Below, piece by piece: positions 31,001 to 42,235 of a stretch of 64,000 bases of DNA. The first letter of the stretch is position 1; the number at the start of each line of letters is the position of its first letter. The translations under genes were made by a program, and so were the position numbers. Origin of the DNA: Owenia fusiformis (lineage: Eukaryota > Annelida > Polychaeta > Sabellida > Oweniidae); contig CAIIXF020000346.1 in assembly GCA_903813345.2 (NCBI GenBank), positions 1 to 64,000 of the forward strand. The letters run 5' to 3'. The notes below the pieces were generated by a model. It had not been told where the DNA came from, searched no databases, and worked only from the letters and a program-made list of their open reading frames with translations.

Positions 31001-31343
31001 AGGGATAATTGTTTAATTATAAACATTTTGCCTATATTTCTCAGGTATACAATTAAGCCTATTTTAATATTGAAGGTGTAGCATTGATTCAATTTTAATG
31101 TCATTTTAATATCATCGTACATGTGATTCAATTAATTTGTTTGAATTTTCAACAATCCACTTTATTCTTTATGGTGTTATTTATACTATATTTTGTTCTG
31201 GTAGTGGATGTTTAAAAGGGGAGGTTTAAAAAACTACTTAATATTTTATTGTAAACCATTTTGAAAAGTGAAGTTTTATATTTTCCATATTTTGTGGCCG
31301 AGTAAGGCTTAATGCGAGGCGCATTAGGACGTGTCCGCGTGGA

Positions 31344-31743
31344 TGTAACATGGTCATTTTCACATTGTTTATATTTCTACTATTCATATTGACCAATCCC
31401 CATCCATGTCATTTTAACAGGTCCCTTCATTACTTTATACCAGTTTGTCAAATATTTAATTCCAATGTTTTCAGATCTTTTGTATACTTTCTACTTTAGC
31501 TTCCTTTGTTTAAACCAGTTTTTAGCTTTTCATGGTGTGATTGTTTCGTACTGTTTTTGTATTCCATATAATAGCATTCACTCACATGTAGCTGAGTTGG
31601 GGTGTTGTCCCTTTACTAGTTAGTGTTGCCTAGAGTTTGTGCTGTACATACACAGAGTATTTCAAATAGATATTTTAAACATTTTAACTACATCTACTGT
31701 TATATTTGATTGCCACCCACGGGCCTTCCACTCGCCCGTTACA
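31344..31743 (+). repeat. 3' LTR of the compact element
   Basis: Same length and ends as the 5' LTR, with about seven substitutions relative to it. It is followed by AT-rich flank (ATATATTATAT) that begins with the apparent target duplication. Confidence 0.9.
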
Positions 31744-32144
31744 ATATATTATATATATATTATTTCTCAGCTTTCAGACTAATTAATGCAGCGTACAAAG
31801 AAAATACATGTAAATCTTGTTTGTGTTGAATTGACTGTGCCAGCAAAATTCAGTCATTGTGATTGAACAATCCTAAAACATGTGAAATAGTAACCGTTTT
31901 TATTGCTCTACATATTAGTAGGAAACCTGCAAGGAGAGATTGAAACATTTATTATTTAACCCATACTTTGGTAAATCACTATCGTCCTATTAATATACAT
32001 GCTATAATATTAAACCAGTTATCTTAGCAGGTACATCAAGCATTGGGGTAAAATCCTGAAAAATAGTTATGAAGGACGTTTAATACTATTTATTCCATAC
32101 TTAGTAGTGTTATAGTAGTGGTGAAAACATGCAGGAACATAATT

Positions 32145-32480
32145 GATATCTGAAGTGAGCGGGTGATATATATATCACCCGCTGATATCACCCGCTCATC
32201 AGATCTACGACGTCTCAAATTCAGAAGTAGATACTGAGCCAGGGGACTGGACCATTAACCCTCATAATCTCCTAAGTATAGAATAAATCAGTTATTAAAT
32301 GCTCGATATTTGATACAGGGTATATCCCTCGGTAAATACAATACATCAACCCTCGGTCCCTACGGTCCCTCGGGTTGATATATTGTATTTTCCTCAACTA
32401 TATCCTGTGTCATAAACCTCCCATTAAATAACCTCTATTATCCTATGCCAAGTAGAGCTTTAGGGAGATAAGTTGATAAG
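32145..32480. repeat. Palindromic repeat cluster (FB1-related)
   Basis: GGTGATATATATATCACCCG and GATATCACCCGCTCATCAG lie near 32160. An inverted pair with ~50-bp arms lies at 32308-32358 and 32360-32411 (ACAGGGTATATCCCTCGGTA... and its inverse). The core AAATACAATA...CCCTCGG recurs at 52.39-52.47 kb, next to another FB1 copy. Confidence 0.55.
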
Positions 32481-32792
32481 ATATATCCTGTATCCTGATT
32501 TTGAGGTTTCCATATCCAGAACCTCTATATATCCCGCCATATCTCCCGCTTCTGTGCATATCTTCCCGCGTCCGGTAATTTCACTTCACACTTTTAAAAA
32601 CTTTTTTTTTAAATCTCGCAAACTTTAAGACCAAGAAAACGCGTACCTTAAACCTGCACATCGCTCCAAAACGCAATATGTTGACATATATTGTTTTTAC
32701 ATTTTCAAGCTCTAATATAAAGTTTATGTAAATAAAAATTGTTTTTTTCTGCGTAATATCAAAGAACAATCATTTAGTTAAAAAAATAAAAA

Positions 32793-32862
32793 GGCGAGTG
32801 CGGGATTCGAACCCGGGCCTCCCGCGTGCTCGGCGAGGATTCTACCGCTACACCACTGTATT
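32793..32862 (-). pseudogene. tRNA-Gly-like pseudogene
   Basis: The minus strand contains GTAGCGGTAGAATCCTCGC, GCGGGAGGCCCGGGTTCGAA and a following T-run. This is very close to metazoan tRNA-Gly in the D arm, anticodon stem, variable loop and T loop (A and B boxes good). But the anticodon loop reads CGAGCAC instead of CTGCCAC (position 33 is G, not U). The 5' acceptor strand (AATACAG) does not pair with the 3' strand (ACTCGCC). It is therefore unlikely to be functional. Confidence 0.65.
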
Positions 32863-33144
32863 ATTATGAATGGGGATTGTAATTAAACGCTACTTATTTT
32901 GAATGCTATGATTCGGAAGTGACGTCACGTTCTTCATTTAGAAACCTTTCCAAAATCATATCGCCGGCTCAGATCGAAGCTAATTCAATGAAAAATCTTT
33001 GAAATGACACATTTATCGTAAGTATTTCTACACAAGATTTGCCCCATTTGTTCATCATTCTATAATCTTTCATTAAGCTCAAAATGATAAAGTTCACCCC
33101 CGAAACAACCCAAGATTGCGTTTCGGAGCGTAGTCCAGCTTTAA

Positions 33145-33643
33145 AGGGGCACTATGCCATAGGATAGCACAGTCAAGACCCCTCTGGACTTTTTTGCGTA
33201 TTGAGTTTCACCACATATATAACAATCTACTAACCAAAGAAGTCCCGAATCCCCCTCTTTCAGTGTTAATTTTGCGATTGTGCTGGCCGATCTAATTATT
33301 TTCAAAGAAATTAATTCAATCTGAAGTTTGAATATTCCGGAAAAGTCATCCTGTTATCTGATTGGTCGTTGAATTTGTTTATCATAAACCTGATTGGCTC
33401 TCTGGTTCAAGGCGCTTGTGGGCACTTGTGTGACTCAATGGGGATTCCCCTCGATAGCCAAGGAATCGATTGTGTTTAATTCTGGGGTTTGGTTGTTCTG
33501 TTGATTATTTCTGATATTTCGGTAATAATATACCCAAAAGTTATTCTCAAGATATATCCATGGTATGTGAGATATATTATATGAGCAATAACAATAGGAC
33601 ATCATTGATTGTCTGGGGGAGAAACCTATGGCATAATGCATCT
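33145..33643. mobile_element. 499-bp MITE flanked by TTAA (piggyBac/Kolobok type)
   Basis: TTAA (33141-33144 and 33644-33647) flanks terminal inverted repeats AGGGGCACTATGCCATAGG and CCTATGGCATAATGCATCT, a 19-bp match with a few differences. TTAA duplication is characteristic of piggyBac and Kolobok transposons. The 90-aa minus-strand frame across its right end is not recognisable as transposase. Confidence 0.75.
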
Positions 33644-33647
33644 TTAA

Positions 33648-34917
33648 GTAATTTTGGATCTTTATAAGGTACGATTTACCTAGAACCTCAGTAGGTATGA
33701 AATACATCTGTCATGTACGGTCGGTTTTGGATACATTTATCCTTTTGTTACATTGTTAAACAAAACTTTTGTATTTCAAAAAGTTATCAATGTATTTAAA
33801 ATTTAAAAGTGGAAATGCAATAACATGACTTGGCATATGAATTATTTGTTTATTTTTACACCGTGTACTATTGAAATGGCCATATGCCCCTGGAAACTCT
33901 ACTTGGTATAGGATAAAGCAGTTATGTACGGTCGGTTTGGATATTGTTTGATATAAAATCAGGACATCATTTCAGAAAAAAATATTTGGGTGAGTTGTTT
34001 GCATCTTCCCTGTCTCAAAGTATAAATTATGTTATCATCTCTATGAGTGCTTTCCATTGGGGCCGAATACACGCACCTGTTTAAGTCCTCAGAAAATAGC
34101 CAAAATCCAACATATGCCTGTCCGAAATCTGTTGTGATACTTTCCGTCCTCCTTTGAATATTTAATGACGTAAATCAAGATTATTTCTACTCGCATCTTG
34201 TCTATTTACTTTTGTCAAAATACCAGAGTCTGAAAATATCACTCACCTCGAAATCAACGAAAGAAGTTTCTGTTTTGATCGACTGAGAGAGCAAGTTTAG
34301 CTAAAAGGGTTTCATTCAGTGCGAAATTGATTTCGTTTTTAGCCACCCGTTGTAAGTTGATCTAGTTAAGTTGATATTTTCGAACGAAGGAAGATTTGCA
34401 CAAAAAAATAAACTCCGCTTCACGGGTTCTTTATCACTATGTCGTCGTTTTGGTGATACATATCGGAATTTATGAGTCATATCCATTCAAGCAAGCCTCA
34501 AAAAAGTATGTAGATAGTTGTTTAATCGTATAAATATTATGAATATTCTTCTTTTAAGTCATGCGTTTGCTAGTTACAAAGGAAGTGTTAGGTTGTGTGT
34601 CAATTATTATCGAGATGCTTGTGGCAGCCTTGGATTTTGGTGATTACACGGAATTATTGCTTGGAGATATAGCAGATTAGCTTTGGGGTCATAATTTTCC
34701 TTTTATCAGGAAGTGAATATTAGCTCTCTAACTATTGCATGACTTCGGGAAAACAAGAGAGCTGCCCCAAAATTGATCAACTGCCAAACTCCCATTAAAG
34801 TGTCTCGGAATAGACACACTGGTGGGAAAATGAAAAAATATATACACTATCTGAAAAAAGGTCCGCTTTCCCTTCCTACGTATTCAAATTTCGAATGAAT
34901 TGTGATATAATGTATTC
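33648..34917. other. Unassigned sequence
   Basis: No gene seen. ATGTACGGTCGGTTT.GGATA occurs twice (33714, 33926). A strong donor-like GAG|GTGAGT lies on the minus strand near 34260, but no matching reading frame or exon was found. Confidence 0.4.
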
Positions 34918-35318
34918 TGAAGCTTCGAGCTTTGTTGTTTAAATAGCTCTGTGGGTTCTTCATAAAATAATATGGATTGGTCTTGTAATGTAAAAAGACA
35001 AGATTAACACAGAATTAATATACTCATAAAACTATACTTTATTCCAAGTAAAAGACTAAACATGTACAATTACACTCTTCAGTATAAAATAAAACTGTTC
35101 AAAGATAAAGAAAGAATGAAAATGAGATTAATAAGATGAAAATAAATGATGTGTGATGTTCCCCCCGATCTAACTCTCTACTGAATGAAGCCCAAAATTT
35201 CTCTTAAATACCCCCAAGTTATAGGAAATGAAAGGCAATGCCTTACCCTACAAAACCTATAAGAAACCCATTGAAAGATGGCAGCACAATACGGTAAATC
35301 AACATGAAAAATGCTATA
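34918..35318 (-). repeat. 3' LTR of the minus-strand element
   Basis: Identical to the other LTR except one base (AATGCCTT here, AATCCCTT there). In element orientation it contains AATAAA (plus-strand TTTATT near 35040), a plausible polyadenylation signal. Confidence 0.9.
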
Positions 35319-37394
35319 CAACCCCCACCCAAATAAAATGACAATTCTCCTGACATTGTACGTACTAAAAAAACTGAAAATACGCAAAATCTAAATAAAT
35401 GTATATGATATTTTAACAATGTCCTATATGAATGTTTACTAACACAGTGCCGCATACATAGTTCGTGTATAATCCATATCCATATCCAATATCCATATGA
35501 AATATCCACGCAGAGTTCGTGCAAATATCCTTGCTTCATACGTAGTTCCTGTTGATAAACGTCGTTATAATAAACCATAATAAGTTCCGATTTTATAATC
35601 CGCATAATCCGCGTATCTAGTCCTGGATCCAATGCGATGCTGTAATACGTGCATCTAGTCCACGATGTAATATTTTCGAATCCAAAATATGCACCGTCTT
35701 AGTAGTCGAAATAATATCCATAATCCGTATATCACATGCACGTCCGCATCGTGTCCATTATCGAATATGTCCGTATCCTCGCTGAAGAATCCATAATAAA
35801 ATATCCATTTCCTTGTAGCAGTGTTCATAATAAACGTTTTCGTTGGAGAAAAGAATTGTTTACAATAACAGGAGATCGTACATCTTCAGCTCCTTCATCA
35901 GTTGTCGAAATCCTCTGTGGCTCCACTCCATCCGAAATCCGCGTCGTCTGCATCTCCATAAGACATAGGCATCGCCTTCACAGGTCATCTTCATCGCTTC
36001 TTCACGGTTAGGTAGTCGTCATCTACTTCAGGTCGTCATAGGAAATCGCTTACTGGGATCCCGGGCAATTAATTTTTTAATTCTCAAAAAGTTCTCCAAA
36101 AGTGTCTTTAAGAAGCATTTTTTATTAACATGTCTTTAACTTGCTTTTCTATGTGACATAAACAAGTCTTCTTCGTGTTCTAAACTCTTCATGAATTTAA
36201 TTTTCTTCAAGACATCAATTTCTCTTCATTGACAAGTAACTAGTCTTTCTATCTCTTCAACATACAAACTTTACACTTGACTTGTCTTTCATGACTGAGC
36301 GTTTTTCAACTCTTCTAGCAACTCTTCAACTTCAACTCTTCATGAAATTATTTACATTTTCTCTCTATTCTTCAAAATGATCTCTGATTGTTACTTGTGA
36401 AACTTGTCTTTATCTTTAAAATGCACTGAGTGGTTAGTCTTTTAAAATAAAAGATGCAAATTGCTTACGAACAGTAAGAAAGAATATAAATATGGCTTAA
36501 CATGTTTTCCATAATAGGCAGGACAAATTCCAAAAAGTAATAACACAATCATACATATCTAGCGATTTAACATTAACATCAATAATGCAACATGGGTTTC
36601 AGACTCTGCCAAGATTACTAAAACCTTTTCATCAGGCCGCCCTTTCTTGCTAGGACTTTGTTTCCGAAAGTAAATCAGTAACACCTCAGTGCACAATAGC
36701 ATTTTACTTTTGATTTTCCAAAGAATTCTATATTTTCATACTTAGCGCTATGTATTGCACAAATACAAACAAATTGCTATATTCAAATATAAATGACTAA
36801 TCTCTCATGTATTCATTTCACTAAACCTGATGATTGATGGCTGTCATAACAAAATCTCGTTGTAGGATCCACAGTTTGTACTTTCTTACAAAACTGAGAA
36901 AACCACTTGCCTGGGCTTCAATTCAATTCTCAATTGAACCCTAAATTTGACAATTTATGATCGTCATCATAACATTATCCAGTTGCCGCTCAGGAAATAA
37001 CCATAATATTTCGAGCATGTACATGGCAAAATCTCATATAACAATTAGTGCAGAATAAAACAATAAAAATGCAAAATCAGAAACTTAAATACAAGATATC
37101 CCAAAGATAACATTATCCTGTCCAGCAGGAATATGTTTCTTGATAGACTAAAATCATCATAATCTTATGATGCAATTTCCACAATACACAAACAGAAAAA
37201 CATGCGATATACTTTTATGCTTTTCGCATCCTGAAAAGATACAACTTGCTCGCTGTAAGTAATATTTAAAATTATTAGCCATTTGATTCCTCTTAAAGTC
37301 ATAGCAAAATTATTCTCCAACCCTGGTTTATGAGGCCGAGTCTTAAAACAAAACTGCACTAATTCTACATAATACCGAGTAATTCCAACTAATG

Positions 37395-37740
37395 TTACTG
37401 TCAGTGCATGTGGGCTAACTGATACCTATGATTCAACTTAGATGCGATATCCAAGGATAAATATCAGTCATTCTACCCCACTGCTTTACATGTGGATCAT
37501 TTGTTACCTATGATTCAACTTAGATGCAATATCCAAGAATAAGTAACAACCACACAACCTCATCTAAAACAACATTGAACTCTTCTTCTAGCTAACTTAT
37601 CAACTTAGATGCAATATCCAAGAACGCATGACAAGAAGCCTAGTTCAAATCTCATAACTTAACAACAATGAATTCTCTTCGTCTAGCTAACTTATCAACT
37701 TAGATGCAATATCCAAGAACGCATGACAAGAAACCGACTT
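37395..37740. repeat. Tandem repeat in the LTR element (CAACTTAGATGCAATATCCA)
   Basis: CAACTTAGATGC(A/G)ATATCCA followed by AGRA occurs four times (about 37435, 37515, 37601, 37699). The last two units share ~90 bp almost exactly. Confidence 0.75.
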
Positions 37741-38615
37741 CACTTTTCATCATTTCAGTACCATACAACTGCCAGGCCTAACTACACGAATGGAATATGA
37801 AATTCCATCATAATTTCGCATTACAAACTACCTTCTCCATTTTCATGGAATTCATATCTCTTAATAAAACCAGATAAAACGATCCCTATGTGTATTTTCG
37901 ACAAGCACACGTTTAATTACTGTAAAACATCTTCAGAAATCTCATTTTAAAAGTTACTCTTCAGTCTTTTTAAATTTGTTATTTGTTTACTTCTAATTTT
38001 TTAATTCTAATTGTTTACTCTTTATTGCCCGGGTCACCACATATTACAAAAATGACAAATCTCATTTATCCATTCAGCGACACAAAACAAACATCATTCT
38101 TGCCAAATACGGATGTTTGACTCTTTCTATGCATAATTAATAAAAAAAATGTTCATCAATACTACAAAATGGTCCTGTTTTCATACTTGAAAGGCTTTAC
38201 CTCCCCTGAACAATTCTTTTGCAAGTCATGTTTTCATCCACTAGCCATTAAAATATACCTATGCAATTCCATTAAGAGTTTTCAATAAAGGCTTTATCAA
38301 AATATAAAAATATCTCATGTTTGCAGCAGCGTATGCGTTATTAACTTTTACTTAACTCTGTATTATGTACCTTTTCGCTTTTAAATAATCACGAGATAAA
38401 CAATGCTCATGCAGCACACATTTAACTAACTTACTACTAACCGACTATCTACCTAACTACCTTAAACTAACCAACTAGCCAACTAAATATGTTCCCTTTA
38501 TATTTACTTATACCAGAGACATATAAAATGTTTTATAGGTCTCTGCTTATACACACTATATACATTCTTTGACTAAACAATCAATTAATCCCATCCATAC
38601 CTTGTAGGCGCTCTT

Positions 38616-38873
38616 CTATTTCTTGCATTTCAATATTGAAGCAAGACTACGCCTTAATAAACCATCCGACGATTTCTTTTCTTCATTTTGATTTTCAGGT
38701 GAAACCGTGATTTTGCCATCTGTGTCTTTCTCGTCATGGAGACTTACATTTTTATCTGACCAAATCAAATCAAAGTTTTCATTATTTTCGTCTTTCTCAT
38801 CTTTATTTTCCCCGACGGCACCTAACACGACAGAACACCCATTTTCACATTGATCCTTCCCCTCCATATTCAC
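38616..38873 (-). CDS. Short acidic sense-strand ORF of the LTR element
   Basis: An ATG-initiated 85-codon frame about 1 kb inside the 5' LTR, where gag would begin. It is very rich in E, D, K and N, with a short basic/hydrophobic tail (LLRRSLASILKCKK). No domain recognised and no knuckle. It may be the truncated start of an ancestral gag or a small accessory protein; coding status is uncertain. Confidence 0.3.
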   Translation of the reverse strand: MNMEGKDQCENGCSVVLGAVGENKDEKDENNENFDLIWSDKNVSLHDEKDTDGKITVSPENQNEEKKSSDGLLRRSLASILKCKK

Positions 38874-39559
38874 AAGGTATCAACTTCTATTTAATGAATG
38901 AGTTATAATCTATACGTAATATCAAAACACAAACAGAATCAAGTACGCCTTTATTATCAATACAGGGATTTTTACAAAATACAAAGACCAAAAACTAGAT
39001 CTCGAACATTCAAATCAAATATTCTCAATTCATAATTTCGTCTAACACCAATTCGGGACAATCCTAACACTATAGCCACAGCCAAACAAATAGATACGCG
39101 CTCGATTTTGCCAATTTTAAAGCAATGCGTCTTAGCATGCACAATTGTAGAAATAAAGGATAGAAAGAAAGTAAAAGAAAGTGTTTTTGAAGTAACTAAA
39201 ACAGGAGCCTGTTACATGAGCTTCTTGTTGATAGCAAATACAGAAATTAGTACAACGCTGAAATGCAAGCGTTTTCGTATTTCAATTTTAAAAGTAACTA
39301 CAACGGGAGCCCGTCTTCATTACTAAATGATGATTCCCTTAACAATAGCACGTGTAAACATAAAATATTCTCGACTCTTTGTCTTCTCTTTGTTCACAAG
39401 ATCAAGGTAAAGTTACGTATAAATTAACTGAGCGTACACAAACGCAAGATCATTATCAGTCTTTTAAGTGAAGACCGTCAACTTAAATGCATGCATAAAC
39501 AAACATTGTGCATAAAGACAAAGTAAATACTTAATAGTACAGTGAAGACAAATACTCTT

Positions 39560-39800
39560 CATTCAAAGTAAACTGATATGAAGACAAAATCCTAAAGAAA
39601 GAGTTGAAGAGAACTAATCTTCACTCTTCAGTATATAATGAACCTAACTTAAAAGAAAGAAACGAAGAGAACTAATCTCCGCTCTTTTGTAAGAGTAAAG
39701 CTAACTTGAAGATGCGAAGAGAACTAATCTCCACTCTTCAGTAAAAGTTAATCAAATTTAAAGATGTGAAGAGAACTAATCTCCACTCTTTAATGAAAAT
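39560..39800. repeat. ~60-bp tandem repeat near the 5' LTR
   Basis: GAAGAGAACTAATCTCCACT followed by CTT occurs four times with AGTAAAAGT-type spacers. It lies just inside the PBS, in the element's 5' leader. Confidence 0.7.
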
Positions 39801-39849
39801 AAAGACACTAAAACTGCGAAAAGAATCTCTTTACAAGACAAAGACCAAT

Positions 39850-39866
39850 CCCACCGCTGCCACCAA
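39850..39866 (-). other. Primer-binding-site-like sequence of the minus-strand element
   Basis: TTGGTGGCAGCGGTGG on the minus strand directly abuts the 5' LTR; a tRNA-primed start of minus-strand synthesis is expected here. Confidence 0.65.
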
Positions 39867-40267
39867 TGAAGCTTCGAGCTTTGTTGTTTAAATAGCTCTG
39901 TGGGTTCTTCATAAAATAATATGGATTGGTCTTGTAATGTAAAAAGACAAGATTAACACAGAATTAATATACTCATAAAACTATACTTTATTCCAAGTAA
40001 AAGACTAAACATGTACAATTACACTCTTCAGTATAAAATAAAACTGTTCAAAGATAAAGAAAGAATGAAAATGAGATTAATAAGATGAAAATAAATGATG
40101 TGTGATGTTCCCCCCGATCTAACTCTCTACTGAATGAAGCCCAAAATTTCTCTTAAATACCCCCAAGTTATAGGAAATGAAAGGCAATCCCTTACCCTAC
40201 AAAACCTATAAGAAACCCATTGAAAGATGGCAGCACAATACGGTAAATCAACATGAAAAATGCTATA
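39867..40267 (-). repeat. 5' LTR of the minus-strand element
   Basis: Partner of 34918-35318; one mismatch by eye. Followed outward by ATTC, the apparent 4-bp target duplication. Confidence 0.9.
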
Positions 40268-40349
40268 ATTCTGTAACTTTGCTCAATCAGCTGGCTCAAT
40301 CAATACTTTTTTAAATATTTGAATATTTCGAATATCCATGATTTAATTT

Positions 40350-40455
40350 AGGTGATATTTCTATATTTTTCATACAAAAATGATTTGCACAGTACACTGA
40401 TGAACTTCTTTCTCAAAATCGAGACTTGTCTGTTATTGAAGATGTAATTGTCCTC
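40350..40455. repeat. Direct repeat partner of 41571-41670
   Basis: GGTGATATTTCTATATT ... CGAGACTTGTC recurs at 41571 just after the fold-back element. Confidence 0.5.
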
Positions 40456-40853
40456 TCTTGATTATTCGTCATTAAAGGCAGAATCTGATCTATAGGGGGT
40501 GACAAAATTACAAGCAACATGTATGATTGACCTACCAATCTATTCCTTACAATATCAAATACAATATATCCCAAAAGATTCACAATATGTTATAAATTGG
40601 TGAAGTTATTAATGATTCAAAGTGCTAATATGAGTGAAAAATGTATGAATTCTCCCAAATAATAAGAATGGTAACCATTCTTATAGAAAAATAATACATT
40701 GTTGTAAAAATCTTTAGTTTTCCTGGAATAAAGTATGCACTTTTGTGATTTTTATAAAATAGACATGACAAGGAATGACATGAGCCAAAAATATTCTGAA
40801 ATTGAAAAAAAATTTGTTTAGCCTGCTCGCTTTATCTGATTCTCTCTTTAATG

Positions 40854-41564
40854 GACCATGTGCAGTATGGCAAGTGATTTGAGACAGTCATATCTTTCAC
40901 CATGAGTACTTTCTGGCCATAAAAACAATGGTTCTTATTAAAGCAATTTGTTTTCCTTCAAGTGAAGTCCCCATGATAGTAAAATATCAATCCAACTCTC
41001 TGAAAAATTATGGATTAGGGCCCCACCCTGGCACTTTTTAAAAAATGTTAGGCTTATTTTCTAAAAAGAGGATCTTGCTTTTCTCAATTTAAACATATCA
41101 AAAGTTTCTTCTACACTATATGAATAATTTCTGAAAAGGGGATGCGTATTGAAATGCGTTAAAGTTAAAAACCTGGGTGACATATCTCATGTTAATTTCC
41201 CGTAGGGAAAAATCGTGCTATCCATTGTTTTCAGCATAATTTTGGTCATCGAAAACTGATATCTTCAAAACTAGACTTTCAATACACTTATATTTTTAAA
41301 GATGTTTTAGACCCCTTGTTGAATAAAAAAAATCAGAAAAGGGAGATCCTCTTTTGAGTAAATAGGTTCATTATATTGAAAAAAAATGTTGACATTGAGT
41401 CCTAATTCATAATTTTCCGAATTGTTCGATTGATATTTTTATCATTATGGGTGCTTCACTCGAAAGAAAATATATTGTTTTAAAAAACACTGTATTTATG
41501 CCCAGAAAGTTCTAATGGTGAAAGATGTGACCGTCTGAAATCACTTGCCATACTGCACGTGGTC
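40854..41564. mobile_element. 711-bp fold-back element
   Basis: The left end GACCATGTGCAGTATGGCAA and right end TTGCCATACTGCACGTGGTC are inverted. The arms extend ~175 bp (40854-41030 and 41390-41564), and inner segments (GAGGATCTTGCTTTT / AAAAGGGAGATCCTC) pair too. No coding frame. No target duplication recognised. Confidence 0.7.
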
Positions 41565-42235
41565 TTTTGGGTGATATTTCTATATTGTTCCTTAAAAAAT
41601 ATTAGCTCAGGAGACTGTTCTCCAAACCGAGACTTGTCCTTTTTATCAGCTATGAGAATTTGTACCTTTTAACATCGTGTTCGAACTTGAAGAAAATTTG
41701 GAATTCTTCTAAAAGGGCCTGCTGATAAACCAATGTAGTCCTTTAGTTATACCTCGGCACTTTTGGTTTAAGATTTAAGCCAAGCAATATTGTGGTGTGT
41801 CATTAGAATGCATCCAACGAGAAATATTTTGAAATGCACTGCTATCAGTTATAAATGGCTTATTAAGGAATCAGTCAACAAGCCTTGGTCATATTTAGCT
41901 AACGAACCCATTAAGTGGTAATAAAATTATAAAGCTGTAAACCGATGTGAAAATTGCTCTCAAAAAACAAGTTTGACATCAAACTGATCGACAGCTCTAC
42001 AGGTTCTTTCTAATATGTGTTCGAAGACATATTTCTGATAAGTAATTTCAAAGAAAGACTTATTTAAATACTAATGTAAGAAATCAAGATTGCCATCCAG
42101 AAATTAATCGCCTCTAGAACTGGGTAACCTTTAACATGTGTAGGAATGTGAAAAGTTTATCGCAAAAATTGCATCATAACCTCCACTAATTTTGTCGATT
42201 TATGGTCGTGATATAAAGCAACCTTATCATATGCT

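Larger units (their letters stand above)
29342..31743 (+). mobile_element. Compact non-autonomous LTR element with two non-pol ORFs
   Basis: Two 400-bp LTRs (29342-29741 and 31344-31743; TGTAACATGG...CCCGTTACA) enclose a 1.6-kb interior. By eye they differ at about 7 positions (~98 % identity). ATAT-type flanking repeats abut both ends, but the site is simple AT sequence. A PBS-like TTGGTACCAGGACTGGGG follows the 5' LTR directly. The interior encodes a zinc-knuckle protein and a coiled-coil protein but no protease, RT or integrase. The expected polypurine tract is not next to the 3' LTR; the nearest candidate (AAAAGGGGAGG) is ~120 bp upstream. It is presumably mobilised by an autonomous partner. 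Confidence 0.85.
34918..40267 (-). mobile_element. Young 5.35-kb non-autonomous LTR retrotransposon (LARD-like)
   Basis: Two 401-bp LTRs (34918-35318, 39867-40267) differ by eye at a single base, so the insertion is recent. ATTC flanks both ends (34914-34917, 40268-40271). On the minus strand, the right LTR is followed directly by the PBS-like TTGGTGGCAGCGGTGGGA. The left LTR is preceded by the purine tract GGGTGGGGGTTG. Both set the element direction as minus. The 4.5-kb interior has no gag or pol: the best sense frame is 85 codons. It contains several tandem repeats. The LTR ends are TATAGC...GCTTCA rather than TG...CA. Confidence 0.85.

Noticed and set aside
34260-34270. Strong splice-donor-like GAGGTGAGT on the minus strand
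   Set aside because: No credible upstream coding exon or acceptor; single donor motifs are frequent by chance.
35243-35632. 129-codon minus-strand frame with repeated WIWI
   Set aside because: Spans the LTR/internal boundary and a CCATAT simple repeat; no domain.
35736-36011. 91-codon plus-strand frame
   Set aside because: Antisense to the minus-strand LTR element, repeat-like, no motif.
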